From Saccoglossus kowalevskii (Eukaryota > Hemichordata > Enteropneusta > Harrimaniidae), in the NCBI RefSeq assembly GCF_000003605.2, contig NW_003134350.1:356380-420379 (forward strand): 64,000 bases of DNA, in the 5' to 3' direction. Positions within the stretch are counted from its first letter, which is position 1; each line of letters starts with the position of its first letter. The notes below the pieces were generated by a model. That model was not told the origin of the DNA. It did not search any database and was given only the letters and a program-made list of their open reading frames with translations. Shown one piece after another: positions 1-11,707 of this stretch. Made by a program: the position numbers and the translations under genes.

Positions 1-3000
1 GGGAAACTGAGTAGCACGCAGTACTGCCCAAGTGTCATCACGAGACTCTGCGTCTAAAAATAGCGATATCTCTTTAAAAATCCAGACTTGGTTCAATAGC
101 TAGAGGATAGGTTTGAAGTCCAAGTACGCTCTGTACACTTTTATAAAAGACTGAACTTAATCCTTGTAAAAACACCAACGGCAGATATTGTCAATCTTTG
201 ATGTATTTCTGGAACTTAATTAATTAGCATCTGACCATACAAATTTTCTGTATTTCTTCTCTCTATTATTTGTGTTGTATTATTAAACCATTTTAACTTT
301 ATATTTCCCTTGTCTGAGTATAATTTATCGAAATAGGAACTGACCCGAGTTGACCCCTTCGCTCTTCTGGTATGATCTTCCATTGTCATGACCCAGTGTA
401 CCAGCCATTCATAAGGGAATAAGCCTTCAATTTATGATAACTGAAGCCGGGCCTTGTGAATATGTGAAGCTAAATTACCTTTAATTTATTTGGCAACGCT
501 ACCTTACGCTACCTTTTCGAGACGTCGCTCATATTCACTAAAGTAGAATTCGTGCTACTGTTTAACCCTCAGTAGCACAAGGTACATTAACCGAAGGGGT
601 GTTTGGGGGATTGCTTCCTTGCAGAGTTCCTCCTTGCTCCCCAACGGAATTTTGTTACAGTATTGTAACATGAAAACGGCTGTTTTGTAGAACACATCTC
701 AGTATTCGTTCGAGGAAAAAATACAACAAGAGTTGTCGGAGCCATCTCGATGCTGGGAAAATAATAATATTTAAAGGTGTGTTTTGGAGCAATAGATTGG
801 CGAACAAGCAAAAAAGCAATTTCAAAGACTTTGACATTGTTTTAATGAAAACTTGAAGTATACATGAGGGCACGACGTACGTGTTATTATTTATTTCGGA
901 AACTCAATTTTTAATTGAAGGAATTAAGCTAAATTAAATAATCATGTTTGTTTATTTTGAACCTTAGAAATGACTACTGTTCAACTTGGGACGTTTAATT
1001 GTACTTAGCGTATGTTACTATGACAATCAACCGAATTCGAAAAAAAAAACAGTCGACAATGACTAAATGCATGGCCACAGCTAAATTGCTGTTTAATTGA
1101 TATAAAAAAATCAAAGAAAACAGAGAAGGAAGAGAAACACGAGCGATGTAGTCGAACGACAGGCATTACGGCAGCCATGTTTGTTTCATCTCGAGCAATA
1201 CAATAATACCCACGATGCACTATTCCCATAAGCGGGGGTATGTGGAAGTTCATAGCCAAGCGTACAGCGGTCAAGAACAAGGTAAGGAATTACGTGACGA
1301 GACCATCTCAATTTGCCGTCGATTTCCGGGTTCGGGTGCGTTTCATACAAGAAGATCTATACGCACTATACCGCCGAGTGTAGCAGACATAATCCCGATG
1401 GCAATAGGAAGCTCGAAGGACGCTAATACAGTTGATTTATAACAGACGAAGTAAATGGAAATCACTTCAGTCGCAGACACAAACGTATTTAAATGAGTTG
1501 GTAAACAAGAGACGATGGCAACTCCATGTTGTGCAGATTTACACACTACTAAAGTTCGACTAATGTTTACAAACACCACGGTCAGTCACACAAAGCCCCC
1601 CCCCCCCAATCCAACGGGATTTTTAAATGCATTAGGGAACACGAGACGAACAATTAATTGTGCATACTCCACGTTATGACCAGCGTGAAAATGGCAATTT
1701 AAACTTTGCTTGAAGATTTTCCCGGGCAGATTTACGTAATACTACAGTTCGGTAACACGGCCAGTCACACAAAATCCATCAAAAGGGAACTGCAAGTCGT
1801 ATAATGCCAAAACAGTACTATGATTTCACAACTTACGTTCGCTTTTATTGATGTCCTCTGTACACCAGTAAATGTCTTTCCGTGCGCAAGAACACAAAGC
1901 CTAAACTATCAGAAATTCATTCGAGTGATGGTATAACAAAATAACTCGTCACTTCAATTTAAATTCAATTTATCGAAAAAACTATAAGAAACATTTTCAT
2001 AAACAATTTTTATTATATAAAAACACTTTGAAAAGAAACAAGATTCATAAACATAAATCTATTTGAATACATTTAATGGCGTTTCTTCACACCACAAACT
2101 ATTGGAATCATGCACACGTGTGAGTACTTCGGTTACACATTTTATAGCTACGCCCAAAATAGTCCATCATTTATTGCGCAACTGTGACCAAATGACATCA
2201 TTCTGTTAACATCAACACATTTTCATAAAATCTCCATGCACTGTTTGACCTTTCATAAGTGAAATACACTACAATTTACTCCAGAAAAACAATTTGCTTG
2301 GTATATTCCTACATTCTTGCATAGTAATGATGGGTTCAGACACATTCCAAGCTGAACAATTTTCTTGGACTAATAACAAAGCTGGTCAATTTTTTCCCAG
2401 CAATAATGGTACTTACAATAATCGTTTTTCATCTACAAAGTGCTGTTGCATTTCCTGCTAACTCAAAATATACAATTCTTAATACTTATACACACGGATA
2501 TTATTAGGACAATATATGTACAACATGACTTCTAGACTATCAAAACTTTTTTTTCTGAAACGCTGCAAAACATGCAATATTTTACATTACATCACAGGGT
2601 AATAGTAGCAATGTGACAAAAAATCATATCAAAGATAAATGAATGATGCTACTACAATTGTTTGTATGGAATTGAGTGCGGACTAATACAAAAGTATTAA
2701 TACTTCTGCAGATTTGGAACCAATCAACAAAGTAGCGTCTGTTCTGTATATGCGCCTGTAAGTCTGCTATCCCACTAACAGCTCCATCCTTCCATACTTT
2801 CAAATTGCCATGCAAAATTACTAGATTCGACAAACTGTTACTATGCCCTATAGCTGCAATTACAACATATCTGTCATTGGTAATCTGGTAGCCCTCGGCT
2901 AATGTGATGAGACTAGTTAACAGCTCCACACACAAAACAAAGGTCACAGGCATGGGCAATATTGTTGATCGAAGCAAAACTGAGCTTACGCTACTCTACT

Positions 3001-6000
3001 AATTATGATACTATACGAACAAGCCCTAGGACTACGCACTTCACAATGAGCTATATTTATTTCACTATTCTCCTACTCGGGGACTTAAAATACCAAAATT
3101 CAAACTGGTTAGCATTAAGTCAGTAATTATTTTAAGTCAGTACGATCAGAGGCTTTGACAAATGATTATTGATCAATTTTTGAAAACAGATAAAGGATTT
3201 GATAAAATATACTTCATAATAAGCAGATAACCTCAAAAATATATTCTTATTTCAATAACAATTCTGTTGCCAATCTGTCTGTAACTTGGAGGACTCTACT
3301 TGTGACTACTCTGCCTCAATATTAAATTATGCTCTGCTCAGTCATGTTATTGCCGGTGATCAGACCAATATTCCACATGATGTACTTTACCAGATTGTAT
3401 CATGTAGAATGATGTTCAATTAACCTCAATATATCAACTGTAGTCACAATTTGAGAATCATTATCGACTCAGTTGAAAGATATACCCGACAATATGCCCG
3501 AGTCAGAGTGAAGGCTAGAAGAAGTGAAGTGTGTTGTCAATGCTCTCAATTAACTGTCTCTAGGATAGGTGTGTTGTCTGTGCAGACAACCCTTCAATAT
3601 ACGGTTTGTTTGTAGTTCATACTATTACAAGTACCTTATTAAAGGACTTTGTCTTACTAGATAGTGAATATAACATACCCAACTGTAGATCTTTATTGAA
3701 AAGGTTCTTTAAAGGAATTTGAAGTTTGATCTATATCTGATGCAACAAATACACTGCATTGGTGATATACTTTCCATCAACAATTCTAAAGTTACTTATT
3801 ATATTCCAATGATATATGCTCAATCAATCCTTTCATCCATAATTATCTTCCTAAGACACCTATCCACTTGCAAGTTAAATAAAAGTAACAGAGTCAATAT
3901 CTTGCTGTCCTCCTTGAATTTAACTCTAATGGCAATCCATCTAGACTGTGTGGCAAAAGATCATCACTTTTCCCTATTTTTGTAGTAAACGTGGTTGAAT
4001 TAATTGCCACACTATAGGTCACCAGCCACAAAGTACAGAAGAAATAAAAAAAAAACAGCGGAGGTGACAACCAAAAATAAATATAAAGGACTAATGCATA
4101 TACGTTACTGAAATTTAATTCATTTAATATCAAGATTAATTAGTATATTGAAGTGGGTGATGTTCTGTACAATTTCTCCTATTTGCATATGTTCTGTATA
4201 AGTAATGTATATATATTGCCTTAACCCACTGTAAAATGGCCATTCAAGACAAAAAATAAACCTTTCTTTACTTGTGTTCCAAATATAGTGACATACAAAC
4301 CCTCAAGGGACCTGTATCTTGGTTGGTCGGTCGTAGTAATATACTTTTACTATACGTATAATATATCTTTTTTGCATATGGTATATAGATTTCTCAACTT
4401 TTATGATATGGTAGAGAATGCACTGGAAATGATTACTTTGACAAATGTCATAGACTTCTGTATCTCAAACGGCTAAGTCAAGGCGTTTTAAGAGAACGTC
4501 TTATTTCAAACATTCAGTCATTTCTATGGCGTATAACGTAAACTGATGACAAAACATGGCACATCTACAAGGCAGGTGACCTCTGACTGTTTAAACTCCA
4601 TTTGACACGTTATTGATGCTACCGGTATGACAGAATATCCTCAGTTTTTTGCTCCTGATATCACTTTTTTGTACATTACTTAGTGGAGATGTAGATCTCA
4701 GGTTTCACATATAAATCATTTGATCACGACACAGAATGATATGTTGCTTACTATTTTTTGCAACAATTTACATTACTTCTTTCTCTTATTGATTTGAATT
4801 CATGTTTTGTTATTGTGGGTTTTGTTTTGTTGCTTGTAGCCAGTCCCTATTTGTTTTTTCTTGAACTTGTAAAGAACTCCTATACCACAGATCTATGGTT
4901 GGGTATGTTGTTTCACTGGTGAGATATTATAGCGGAATAACAAGACACATTTCGGCAGTCTTACATGTTTAGCTAATGAAGTACTGGACCAGTAATAGAG
5001 TTAAAACGCATACAACAAAAACCAGACAAGGGTGTATAAACACGGGGGAGGGGTGTCTAATGAAGTTAGTATGTCATGATAAACTAGTCTAGCTTCATCG
5101 TCATTAATAAATTCAGCCATTACTAAGGCAGAAATCAGAGATGTCATATTTAGAATCTGGCATCTGGAGTGAGCATGACTGATTTGCTATAGAGCAAGGG
5201 CGATATACAGGTGTGTCACACTAAGCCTCCAACTCATTGACACATTAACCAAAGACTCTTTATCTTTCATTAAATGGTATGTCACAGTGTTCGTGACAGC
5301 ATGACAATGAATACCCATCAGTTCACTTGCAAGCAATACATAGAATCAGATCTATTTGGGCTTTTCCCTAATTGTCTGACCGAGAAAGTGTGTGGATGGA
5401 ATTAACAGTGTGACGACTTTCACTCATTACCACACACAGTATTTGCCGGGATGTCAGGGTGGCGCACATGGCAACACCTATGCAGAACTACTCTGGTAGG
5501 CAAAATCTCCTCCGTATAAGCAGAGCCCCCACCAGTATTACTGATCTATCATGAACAACTTTTTCTACTACTCCATTTCTACTTCAACTACACAGACTAC
5601 TCTATTCCCATCGAACAACTGCTTGTTAATTTCATCGCCGATACTGACAATGTTAGATTTTGATCACAAGTAACAGCGACTTTGGCAAACTTAGTCAGTG
5701 ACATTATATTTTGAAATCTGACATGTTTCTTGCAATAAACAGTATGCAGTGTCAAAGAAGTGAAGAGTTATTAACATGTCACTAAATACAGTATAGGTGA
5801 AAAGAAATAATTAGGATATAATAGCATTGGGTTTGATAGCTACATTATGTGTGACGGTGATCAGGACCAGACCTTTTAATTGGGTCACCATACAGGTAAG
5901 CACATTATAACTTATTTAATCCTTGGGTATTGGAACATTGAGTAAACATAGTTTGCATATAGTACGTAGTAGCGATGATCGTTCAGCAAGATGTGTACTT

Positions 6001-6468
6001 AGACATATCAAGAGTATACGCCTAATTCAATCCTATCGTACTACCCTGAGCTGATCAGAAACAAGAAGACCGAATAAATGGTTTTATTAATTCAGCCAGT
6101 GCATTAGCCGAGAAGAAATCCAAACTGCTTATTTGCAGACTGATTCACAGGTTTTGTCATTGTCAGATTGACCGAAATAAATGCGGCATATTGGGTGTCA
6201 TGTTTGTAATTACAATGTTACTATGTGTGCCGGACTGGCGCGTTCAAGTTTCTTAATCAGGTGACAGGACGAGGTATTTATTTAAGGCAAGGCAGAGATT
6301 ATTAACTTATGTAGCAACTTTAGCGAGACAGGATTTTATTGACACTGAAAATCACAATATTAGATCTCCAAGTCTGACTATACGAAGTTTTACCAAAACA
6401 GTTTTATTTAAGACAAAAAAGTACACACTGATCCAGAACAGTATCTTAAAGTCGGAAACTCAGTATTA
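1..6468. other. Non-coding or unassigned stretch, left end
   Basis: No exon with a recognisable protein and credible splice borders was found here on either strand. Gene A is expected to continue into or past this stretch on the minus strand, so it is probably intron, or intergenic if gene A is truncated. It holds a poly-C run at 1596-1607, a small diverged duplication around 1.5-1.8 kb, and otherwise AT-rich DNA. The longest non-shadow frame (minus, 2624-2977) matches no family I know. Confidence 0.4.
1512..1780. repeat. Short diverged direct duplication with a poly-C run
   Basis: Two stretches, about 1512-1600 and 1690-1780, share an order of short blocks: ATGGCAA, GCAGATTTAC, then AGTTCG and finally CGG(T/C)CAGTCACACAAA. 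The first copy runs straight into a tract of 12 C residues (1596-1607). No coding function is seen. Confidence 0.45.
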
Positions 6469-8974
6469 CACTGTAAATCTATGTGTTTTAAAATAAGACA
6501 CATTTTTGTCCCCACTTTATAATCATTTTCAAGTGATTTATAATGAAACATATTATAAGTGTTTTTCTTACAATTGCAAATGAGTTATTTTACAACACTA
6601 CTGTTTTAAAATTAAACAAAATTAAACAGCTTGTCCCCACTTTAAAAACACTTAAAGTGTTTATAATCTGCATAATTGCGAGAAGTGTATATTATGAAAA
6701 CACTTTTAGTGGAACATTTCAGGGATGTTTTTGCTCATAACACATTAGAAACACGATTTTAAAATGTGTTTCCACCATAAACATGGATATATATATATAT
6801 ACATGTATGTGCTTATTATCACAACACTTTTAAAAGTGTTTTTACTGGTCACACATTTCTAAAGTGTTTCCACCAGGAACATGTATAAAACGTGTTTATT
6901 ATCACAACACTTTTTAAAGTGTTTTTACTAGACACACTTTTTGTAACGTGTTTCCACCAGGAACATGCATAAACCGTGTTTATTATCACAACACTTTTAA
7001 ACGTGCTTTTACTAGTAACACATTTGTAACAGGAACATGTATAAAAAATGTTTATTATCACAACACTTTTAAAAGTGATTTTGTAAAGTGTTTATAACGA
7101 CACGTAGAAAAATGTAAAAAACCGAAGACATGTTTTAACAGAGTGATTTCACTGGCCACACATTGAAAAGAGTTTCCACCAAAAAATATGTACTGAAAAA
7201 GTGTTTATCATCGCAACACTTTGAACAGTAAAACACAATATTGACAAGTGATCGTAACAGAGACACATAAACAAAATGTAGCAAATGATGCGTTTTATGA
7301 TAAGGCAGTTTACACTATTGTACAGTAATCATAACAAAAAAAACCACATAATCAAGTAAGAATGTATTCATAAATATAAACATAATTAATGTTTCAAGGT
7401 TTCAACACTCGACTATGCATGTTTTATAAGTGTTTATGTATACGACATGTACACAATTTCATCAGTGTAACTAAAACACTTTTCTTACAAAATGTTTTGT
7501 CTTGAGGCACTTTCTAAAACAAACACACATGTAATGTTTCAAGGCAAAACACCCGACTGCATGTTTTATAAGTGTTTACATATATGACATGTACAAACGT
7601 TCATAAGAGTAACTAAAGCAATTTGCTTTGAAACTATTTTAATTTGAGGCACTTCAGAAAACAAACACACATGCAATGTTTCAACCTAAAACACCCGTCT
7701 AAATACAGGGCACTTTGTATGCTTTTTATGGTATGCATCTATAGTGTACACAGTCATACTGTGCATGCGATAAATTTATTGATTTTAATATTTTGCGAGT
7801 GTGCATACCATGGACCTGTCACAAGTTTAATAACCGATGGAATTACACATGCATGGTGTTGTAATCTGGACGACGTTGCTCTAAACAGGCATCAATTTCC
7901 TGTGATCTAGTCATTAAATCCAATGTCTTTACAGCTCTTATTCTAATGACAGAGCGTCGTTGTTGAATTGCAATATTGCGATGAACGCGCACCTGTGCGA
8001 ATTTAAACAAGCTTCTCTAAGCCTCTAATAATACATAACCATTCAATTGTTATTTAGAAGTGTAATTATACAATAAATACAATATGAAAAGAAATATTAA
8101 ATTAGAAATAAAATTAGTTTGCTACTTCTTTTCAAATATAACATACATTTCGAAAACGATGGTGGTCCTTAATGTATGTTGCGTGTTCAAGTAACTGGTA
8201 ACTTTTGTCGTGCGCACGCTTATTCATGATTGAATTATACTTTTGGGAGTGTGTGAATAGGTGGCATACTCGTTAAAGAAGCAATAACAAGAAGGGAACT
8301 GGAAGTTATTCTAAACAAACCTGAAGGTATGATGATATTGTTACTCCGTTATGAAGCGTGTGGAAAGTGTAATTGATAGAGCCAGCGTCGGCAGTTGTGT
8401 CCTACATTGATATTTGCAGCGGCCCCATTCATTTCTCTATGTGAGGGATAACTGATTAAACGCAAGTTCGTGACAATAGTCGTGATTATAAACACGTTAC
8501 AAAATGTGTCTAGTAAAAGCACTTTTAAAAGTGTTGTGATAATAAGCAAATTTTTATACATGTTCCTGGTGGAAACACTTTACAAATTGTGTGTTTAGTA
8601 AAACCACTTTTAAATGTAGTGTGGTAATAAGCACTTTTTACAAATGTTGTTTCTAGTGACACCAATTTACATAATGTGTTATTGGCAAAAACATCCCTGA
8701 AATGTTGCAATAAAAGTGTTTTCATTATATACACTTCTCGAAATTATGCAGATTATAAACTAAAGTGTTTTAAAATGAGGACAAGCATATAAACACTTTA
8801 AATATTATATCACAAAACAGTAAAAATGTTTTATTTTAAAACAGTAGTGTTGTGAAATAACTCATTTACGATTTTACGAAAAACACCAAATGTGTATAAT
8901 TATAAATCACTTAAAGTGAGATTTCAAAGTGAGGAAAAAATGTGACATATTTTAAAACACCTATATTTAGAGTG
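6469..8974. mobile_element. Foldback-like non-autonomous DNA element, copy 1
   Basis: The two ends are long inverted copies. The left end begins CACTGTAAATCTATGTGTTT and the right end, read on the minus strand, begins CACTCTAAATATAGGTGTTT. Matching then continues inward for several hundred bases with indels: the blocks AATGAGTTATTTTACAACAC, TTATAATCTGCATAATT and CATTTCAGGGATGTTTTTGC recur on the other strand near 8.87, 8.75 and 8.69 kb. Both termini are flanked by TA, as expected of a TA target duplication in Tc1/mariner-like elements. No transposase frame is visible, so it is non-autonomous. The interior (about 7.3-8.45 kb) is shared with the copy at 19.2 kb. The superfamily is inferred only from the TA flanks. 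Confidence 0.75.
6811..7090. repeat. Palindromic ~80-bp tandem array inside the foldback element
   Basis: About four units start near 6811, 6894, 6978 and 7050, each with TTATTATCACAACACTTTTA, a self-complementary AAAAGTGTTTTTACT region, and AAAGTGTTTCCACCAGGAAC. Related inverted units lie at about 8.48-8.66 kb in the right arm. The frequent ACACTTTTAAAAGTGT core makes each unit a small hairpin. Confidence 0.75.
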
Positions 8975-9782
8975 TATATGTGTAAAAGTCACGGTAATGT
9001 AATTGTTTATGTCATTGTGTTATCCAATGTACAATACTATTTACTTTTCTGAGAATCTCCAGTAGATTTCTGAGTAGACACAGCGAGATTAGTTTCCAAG
9101 CTACCATATGATAATTGATAACCCCAATAACATCACGAAGTTTTTTTTAAATATCATTAAACAACGTTTATGTTAGGGGTAATAAAAAAAGAGATTAGAT
9201 AGTGCCCTGGGCACTACAGTAGGTAGAAACGCTATTGTTTTATTTCCCTGTGCGGTTGCTACGTTACAATCAGCGCGCGTGACAGAGATATGTCAGAGAC
9301 GATTTTATAACAAGTCGTTCGTGAGTACATTTGCTTCAAAATTACTGCTGTGTCGAAATACCTGGATCTACACATGCATGTTCAGATAACAAAATATACG
9401 GAGTTGTCTTTATTTTCATACTATGCAGCACTTAATACAGTATTTTCTGATTGGCTTAATGTGGTTTTACCAGAAGTAGATCTAGTTACCCCAACGGTTT
9501 CAGAAGTTGCACCCGTGCAATGGGTCGTTTAGAAAAATAATTCTTTTATCTCAGTTTCTTCATTTTTTATTTTAGAAAACAAAATAAAATAAATTCAGGA
9601 TTGTAGTCATATAGATTCATTCTATTCCAAATTAGACAATCAACGTACCGTGCGTATCCTCCGCAATTATAAAATACATCAATTGCATGTGAATATAAAA
9701 ATCTAAAAAAAATGTTCAACTAATTATTATTCCATGAACATTTTGTCCTTCTATTGAGCATGTACACTATAAGAAGTCTCAC

Positions 9783-9890
9783 CTTAAGATTCCGTATGGC
9801 ATTACCAGGGTCGTCTTCGGTTGGAAACAATTCTAAACCCATGAGTGTTATGTTATTAGCAACCAATGCCTCCGCGAGTACCTTTGATGC
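9783..9890 (-). CDS. GABA-B receptor-like gene A, exon 5: ligand-binding lobe 2
   Basis: A 36-codon phase 0-0 minus-strand exon, acceptor TTTCACCAG and donor AAG|GTGAGA. It reads ASKVLAEALVANNITLMGLE, then LFPTEDDPGNAIRNLK. It corresponds to the segment ending in the V-K-N-L-K motif that precedes the R-I-I-(V/L)-G strand of GABA-B ligand-binding domains, and continues exon 4 without a phase problem. It is the last exon of gene A that I can find. The expected rest of the lobe, the seven-transmembrane domain and the tail were not recognised between here and the left edge, so they presumably lie beyond the window unless this copy is truncated. Confidence 0.9.
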
Positions 9891-10210
9891 CTGGTGAAAT
9901 ACAAGTCGACGTTATCCAGCTACATATAGAGCAAAATGGTGGGTTTGGGGTGAAATATGTGTATGTGCAAAGCCCATTGCTAATGATTGTCTTACTTACT
10001 AATATTTGTTTTAATATCGGTTACCCTTGACATACTAGATACAACACTCATTTAGCCTTGATATTACCATCTATATTTAGTATATGCTGATTAATATTGA
10101 AGGAAGAGCATATAGTATTATCTGTAACTCCAAAACAGACTCTGATACAAATAGGGTTTTTGGTCAGTGCATGCCGTTTACGGTGGAGGATATAGAAAAT
10201 AATGCCTTAC

Positions 10211-10381
10211 TTGATTGAAAGAATTGTCGTCTCGATGCATAATCGCCACTTGTTTCCACCCAAATTGTCTCAAAATGGCAATACGTGCTGGTGCAAATAG
10301 TGTTTGCGGCATGGCTGTCCGGAAATAGAATGGAAACCTTGAACGATCGGATAATTCTGGCCAATTGTTACTACATGCAAT
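10211..10381 (-). CDS. GABA-B receptor-like gene A, exon 4: ligand-binding domain, cleft segment
   Basis: A 57-codon phase 0-0 minus-strand exon, acceptor TTGTTTCAG and donor CAA|GTAAGG. It reads IACSNNWPELSDRSRFPFYF, then RTAMPQTLFAPARIAIL and RQFGWKQVAIMH. This is a diagnostic GABA-B stretch: P-x-L-S-(D/N)-R-x-(R/K)-(F/Y)-P-x-(F/Y)-F-R-T, N/A-P-x-R-x-x-L and the G-W-K-x-(V/I)-A strand. In subunit 1 the residue before the ALS segment that contacts GABA is serine in a SYGSSSP context. Here the hand-aligned position reads Asn in SNNWP, so classical GABA contacts are probably not all kept. Whether this subunit binds GABA is therefore open. Confidence 0.95.
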
Positions 10382-10481
10382 CTGAAACAAAATCACAACA
10401 CACAAATTTGCCCTATTAATTAACATTTTGACAATATAGGTTTGTGTTATGTACCGCCTTCACGGTAACTATTTCCAGGTT

Positions 10482-11330
10482 CAATTGACAGAACATTCAC
10501 AGGGCAACAATTTATTTCACAAGACTAAACTTTAAATTTGCAGAACCAAACTATCAGTCTACAGAACACGAGGGAATATTCTGTGAATTTAAAAATATAC
10601 TGAGAATGTCTTGTGAATTTTATAGTTATGCCCTGTGAAATTAAAGTTATGTCCTGTGAATTTAATGTTTTGTCTTGTGAATTTAAAGTTATGTGCTGTG
10701 AATTTAATGTTTTGTCTTGTGAATTTAATGTTTTGTCCTGTGAATATAATGTTTTGTCCCGTGAATTTAATATTTTGTCTTGTGAATTTAATGTTTTGTC
10801 CTGTGAATGTAATGTTTTGTCTTGTGAATTTAATGTTTTTTTTGTCTTGTGAATTTATTGTTTTGTCCTGTGAATGTAATGTTTTGTCCTGCGAATTTAA
10901 TGTTTCGTCTTGTGAATTTTAAGTTATGTGCTGTGAATTTAAAGTTATGTGCTGTGAATGTAATGTTTTGTCTTGTGAATTTAAAGCTATGTGCTGTGAA
11001 TGTAATGTTTTGTCCTGTGAATATAATGTTTTGTCTTGTGAATTTAATGTTTTGTCTTGTGAATTTAATGTTTTGTCCTGTGAATGTAATGTTTTGTCTT
11101 GTGAATGTAATGTTTTGTCTTGTGAATTTAAAGCTATGTGCTGTGAATGTAATGTTTTGTCCTGTGAATATAATGTTTTGTCTTGTGAATTTAATGTTTT
11201 GTCCTGTGAATGTAATGTTTTGTCTTGTGAATTTAATGTTTTGTCTTTTGAAATTAATGTTTTGTCCTGTGAATTTAAAGTTCTGTCCTGTTAATTTAAA
11301 GTTCTGTCCTGTGAATGTAAAGTTGTTCCG
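10482..11330. repeat. 21-bp minisatellite with inverted monomers at its left edge
   Basis: About 36 copies of a 21-bp unit (TGTTTTGTCCTGTGAATTTA plus A) run from about 10,565 to 11,330, with variants TCCTG/TCTTG/TGCTG and AATTTAA/AATGTAA/AATATAA. Because 21 is a multiple of three, several frames on both strands are open and give seven-residue repeats; this is not a gene. A block of seven units (147 bp) is duplicated near 10,985 and 11,133, so there is higher-order structure. At 10,482-10,562 poorly conserved units run in the opposite orientation (ACAGAACATTCACAGGGCAA). The array sits in the intron between exons 3 and 4 of gene A. Confidence 0.93.
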
Positions 11331-11569
11331 ACAATTGAGGACCACTGTAATAAAACGTTTATATTAATTTATAAATTATGATATAAAATAAACTTAAAAA
11401 TATATTGAATCGTACAAGCGAACACCATCAAATCGATTTTACATAGAATTACTACGTTGTCAACGTTGTTTCATACCTCACAGAATTATGTGCTTGGCGG
11501 TGTTCTATTTCAGGCTCAATTCTGACGTCCACACAAAATAACATTTGCAATAAAGTGATCGGTGCTTAC

Positions 11570-11707
11570 CTGTAAAAGATTCCACCATTTAGCCGTCTCT
11601 GCTAATGCAATACTCGATTCTGATTTCATTGCTCCAAAGAGCATTATTTTCTGTGGCGGAGACTGTATCATGTCAATTAAATACCGCATTGCCACACCCG
11701 CATCACC
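11570..11707 (-). CDS. GABA-B receptor-like gene A, exon 3: ligand-binding lobe 1
   Basis: A 46-codon phase 0-0 minus-strand exon, acceptor TTTATTAG and donor CAG|GTAAGC. It reads GDAGVAMRYLIDMI, PPQKIMLFGA, then ESSIALAETAKWWNLLQ. In vertebrate GABA-B subunits the same place has the K-I-(I/V)-L-x-x-G segment, a serine-rich turn that helps bind GABA in subunit 1, and the A-E-(A/S)-x-x-x-W-N-L helix. The W-N-L is intact here. The turn reads KSESS where subunit 1 has CSSVS, so one serine appears preserved by my hand alignment. The exon sits 0.9 kb from a 21-bp minisatellite in the next intron. Confidence 0.92.

Noticed and set aside
2624-2977. A 117-codon minus-strand frame containing VVIAAIGHSNSLSNLVILHG
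   Set aside because: Complex-looking composition, but no family recognised, no splice borders fitting gene A and no second copy here. Too weak to call.
10613-11367. Long open frames on both strands with seven-residue repeats (up to 172 codons)
   Set aside because: They are produced by the 21-bp minisatellite, which keeps all frames open. No start context, splice sites or non-repeat protein.
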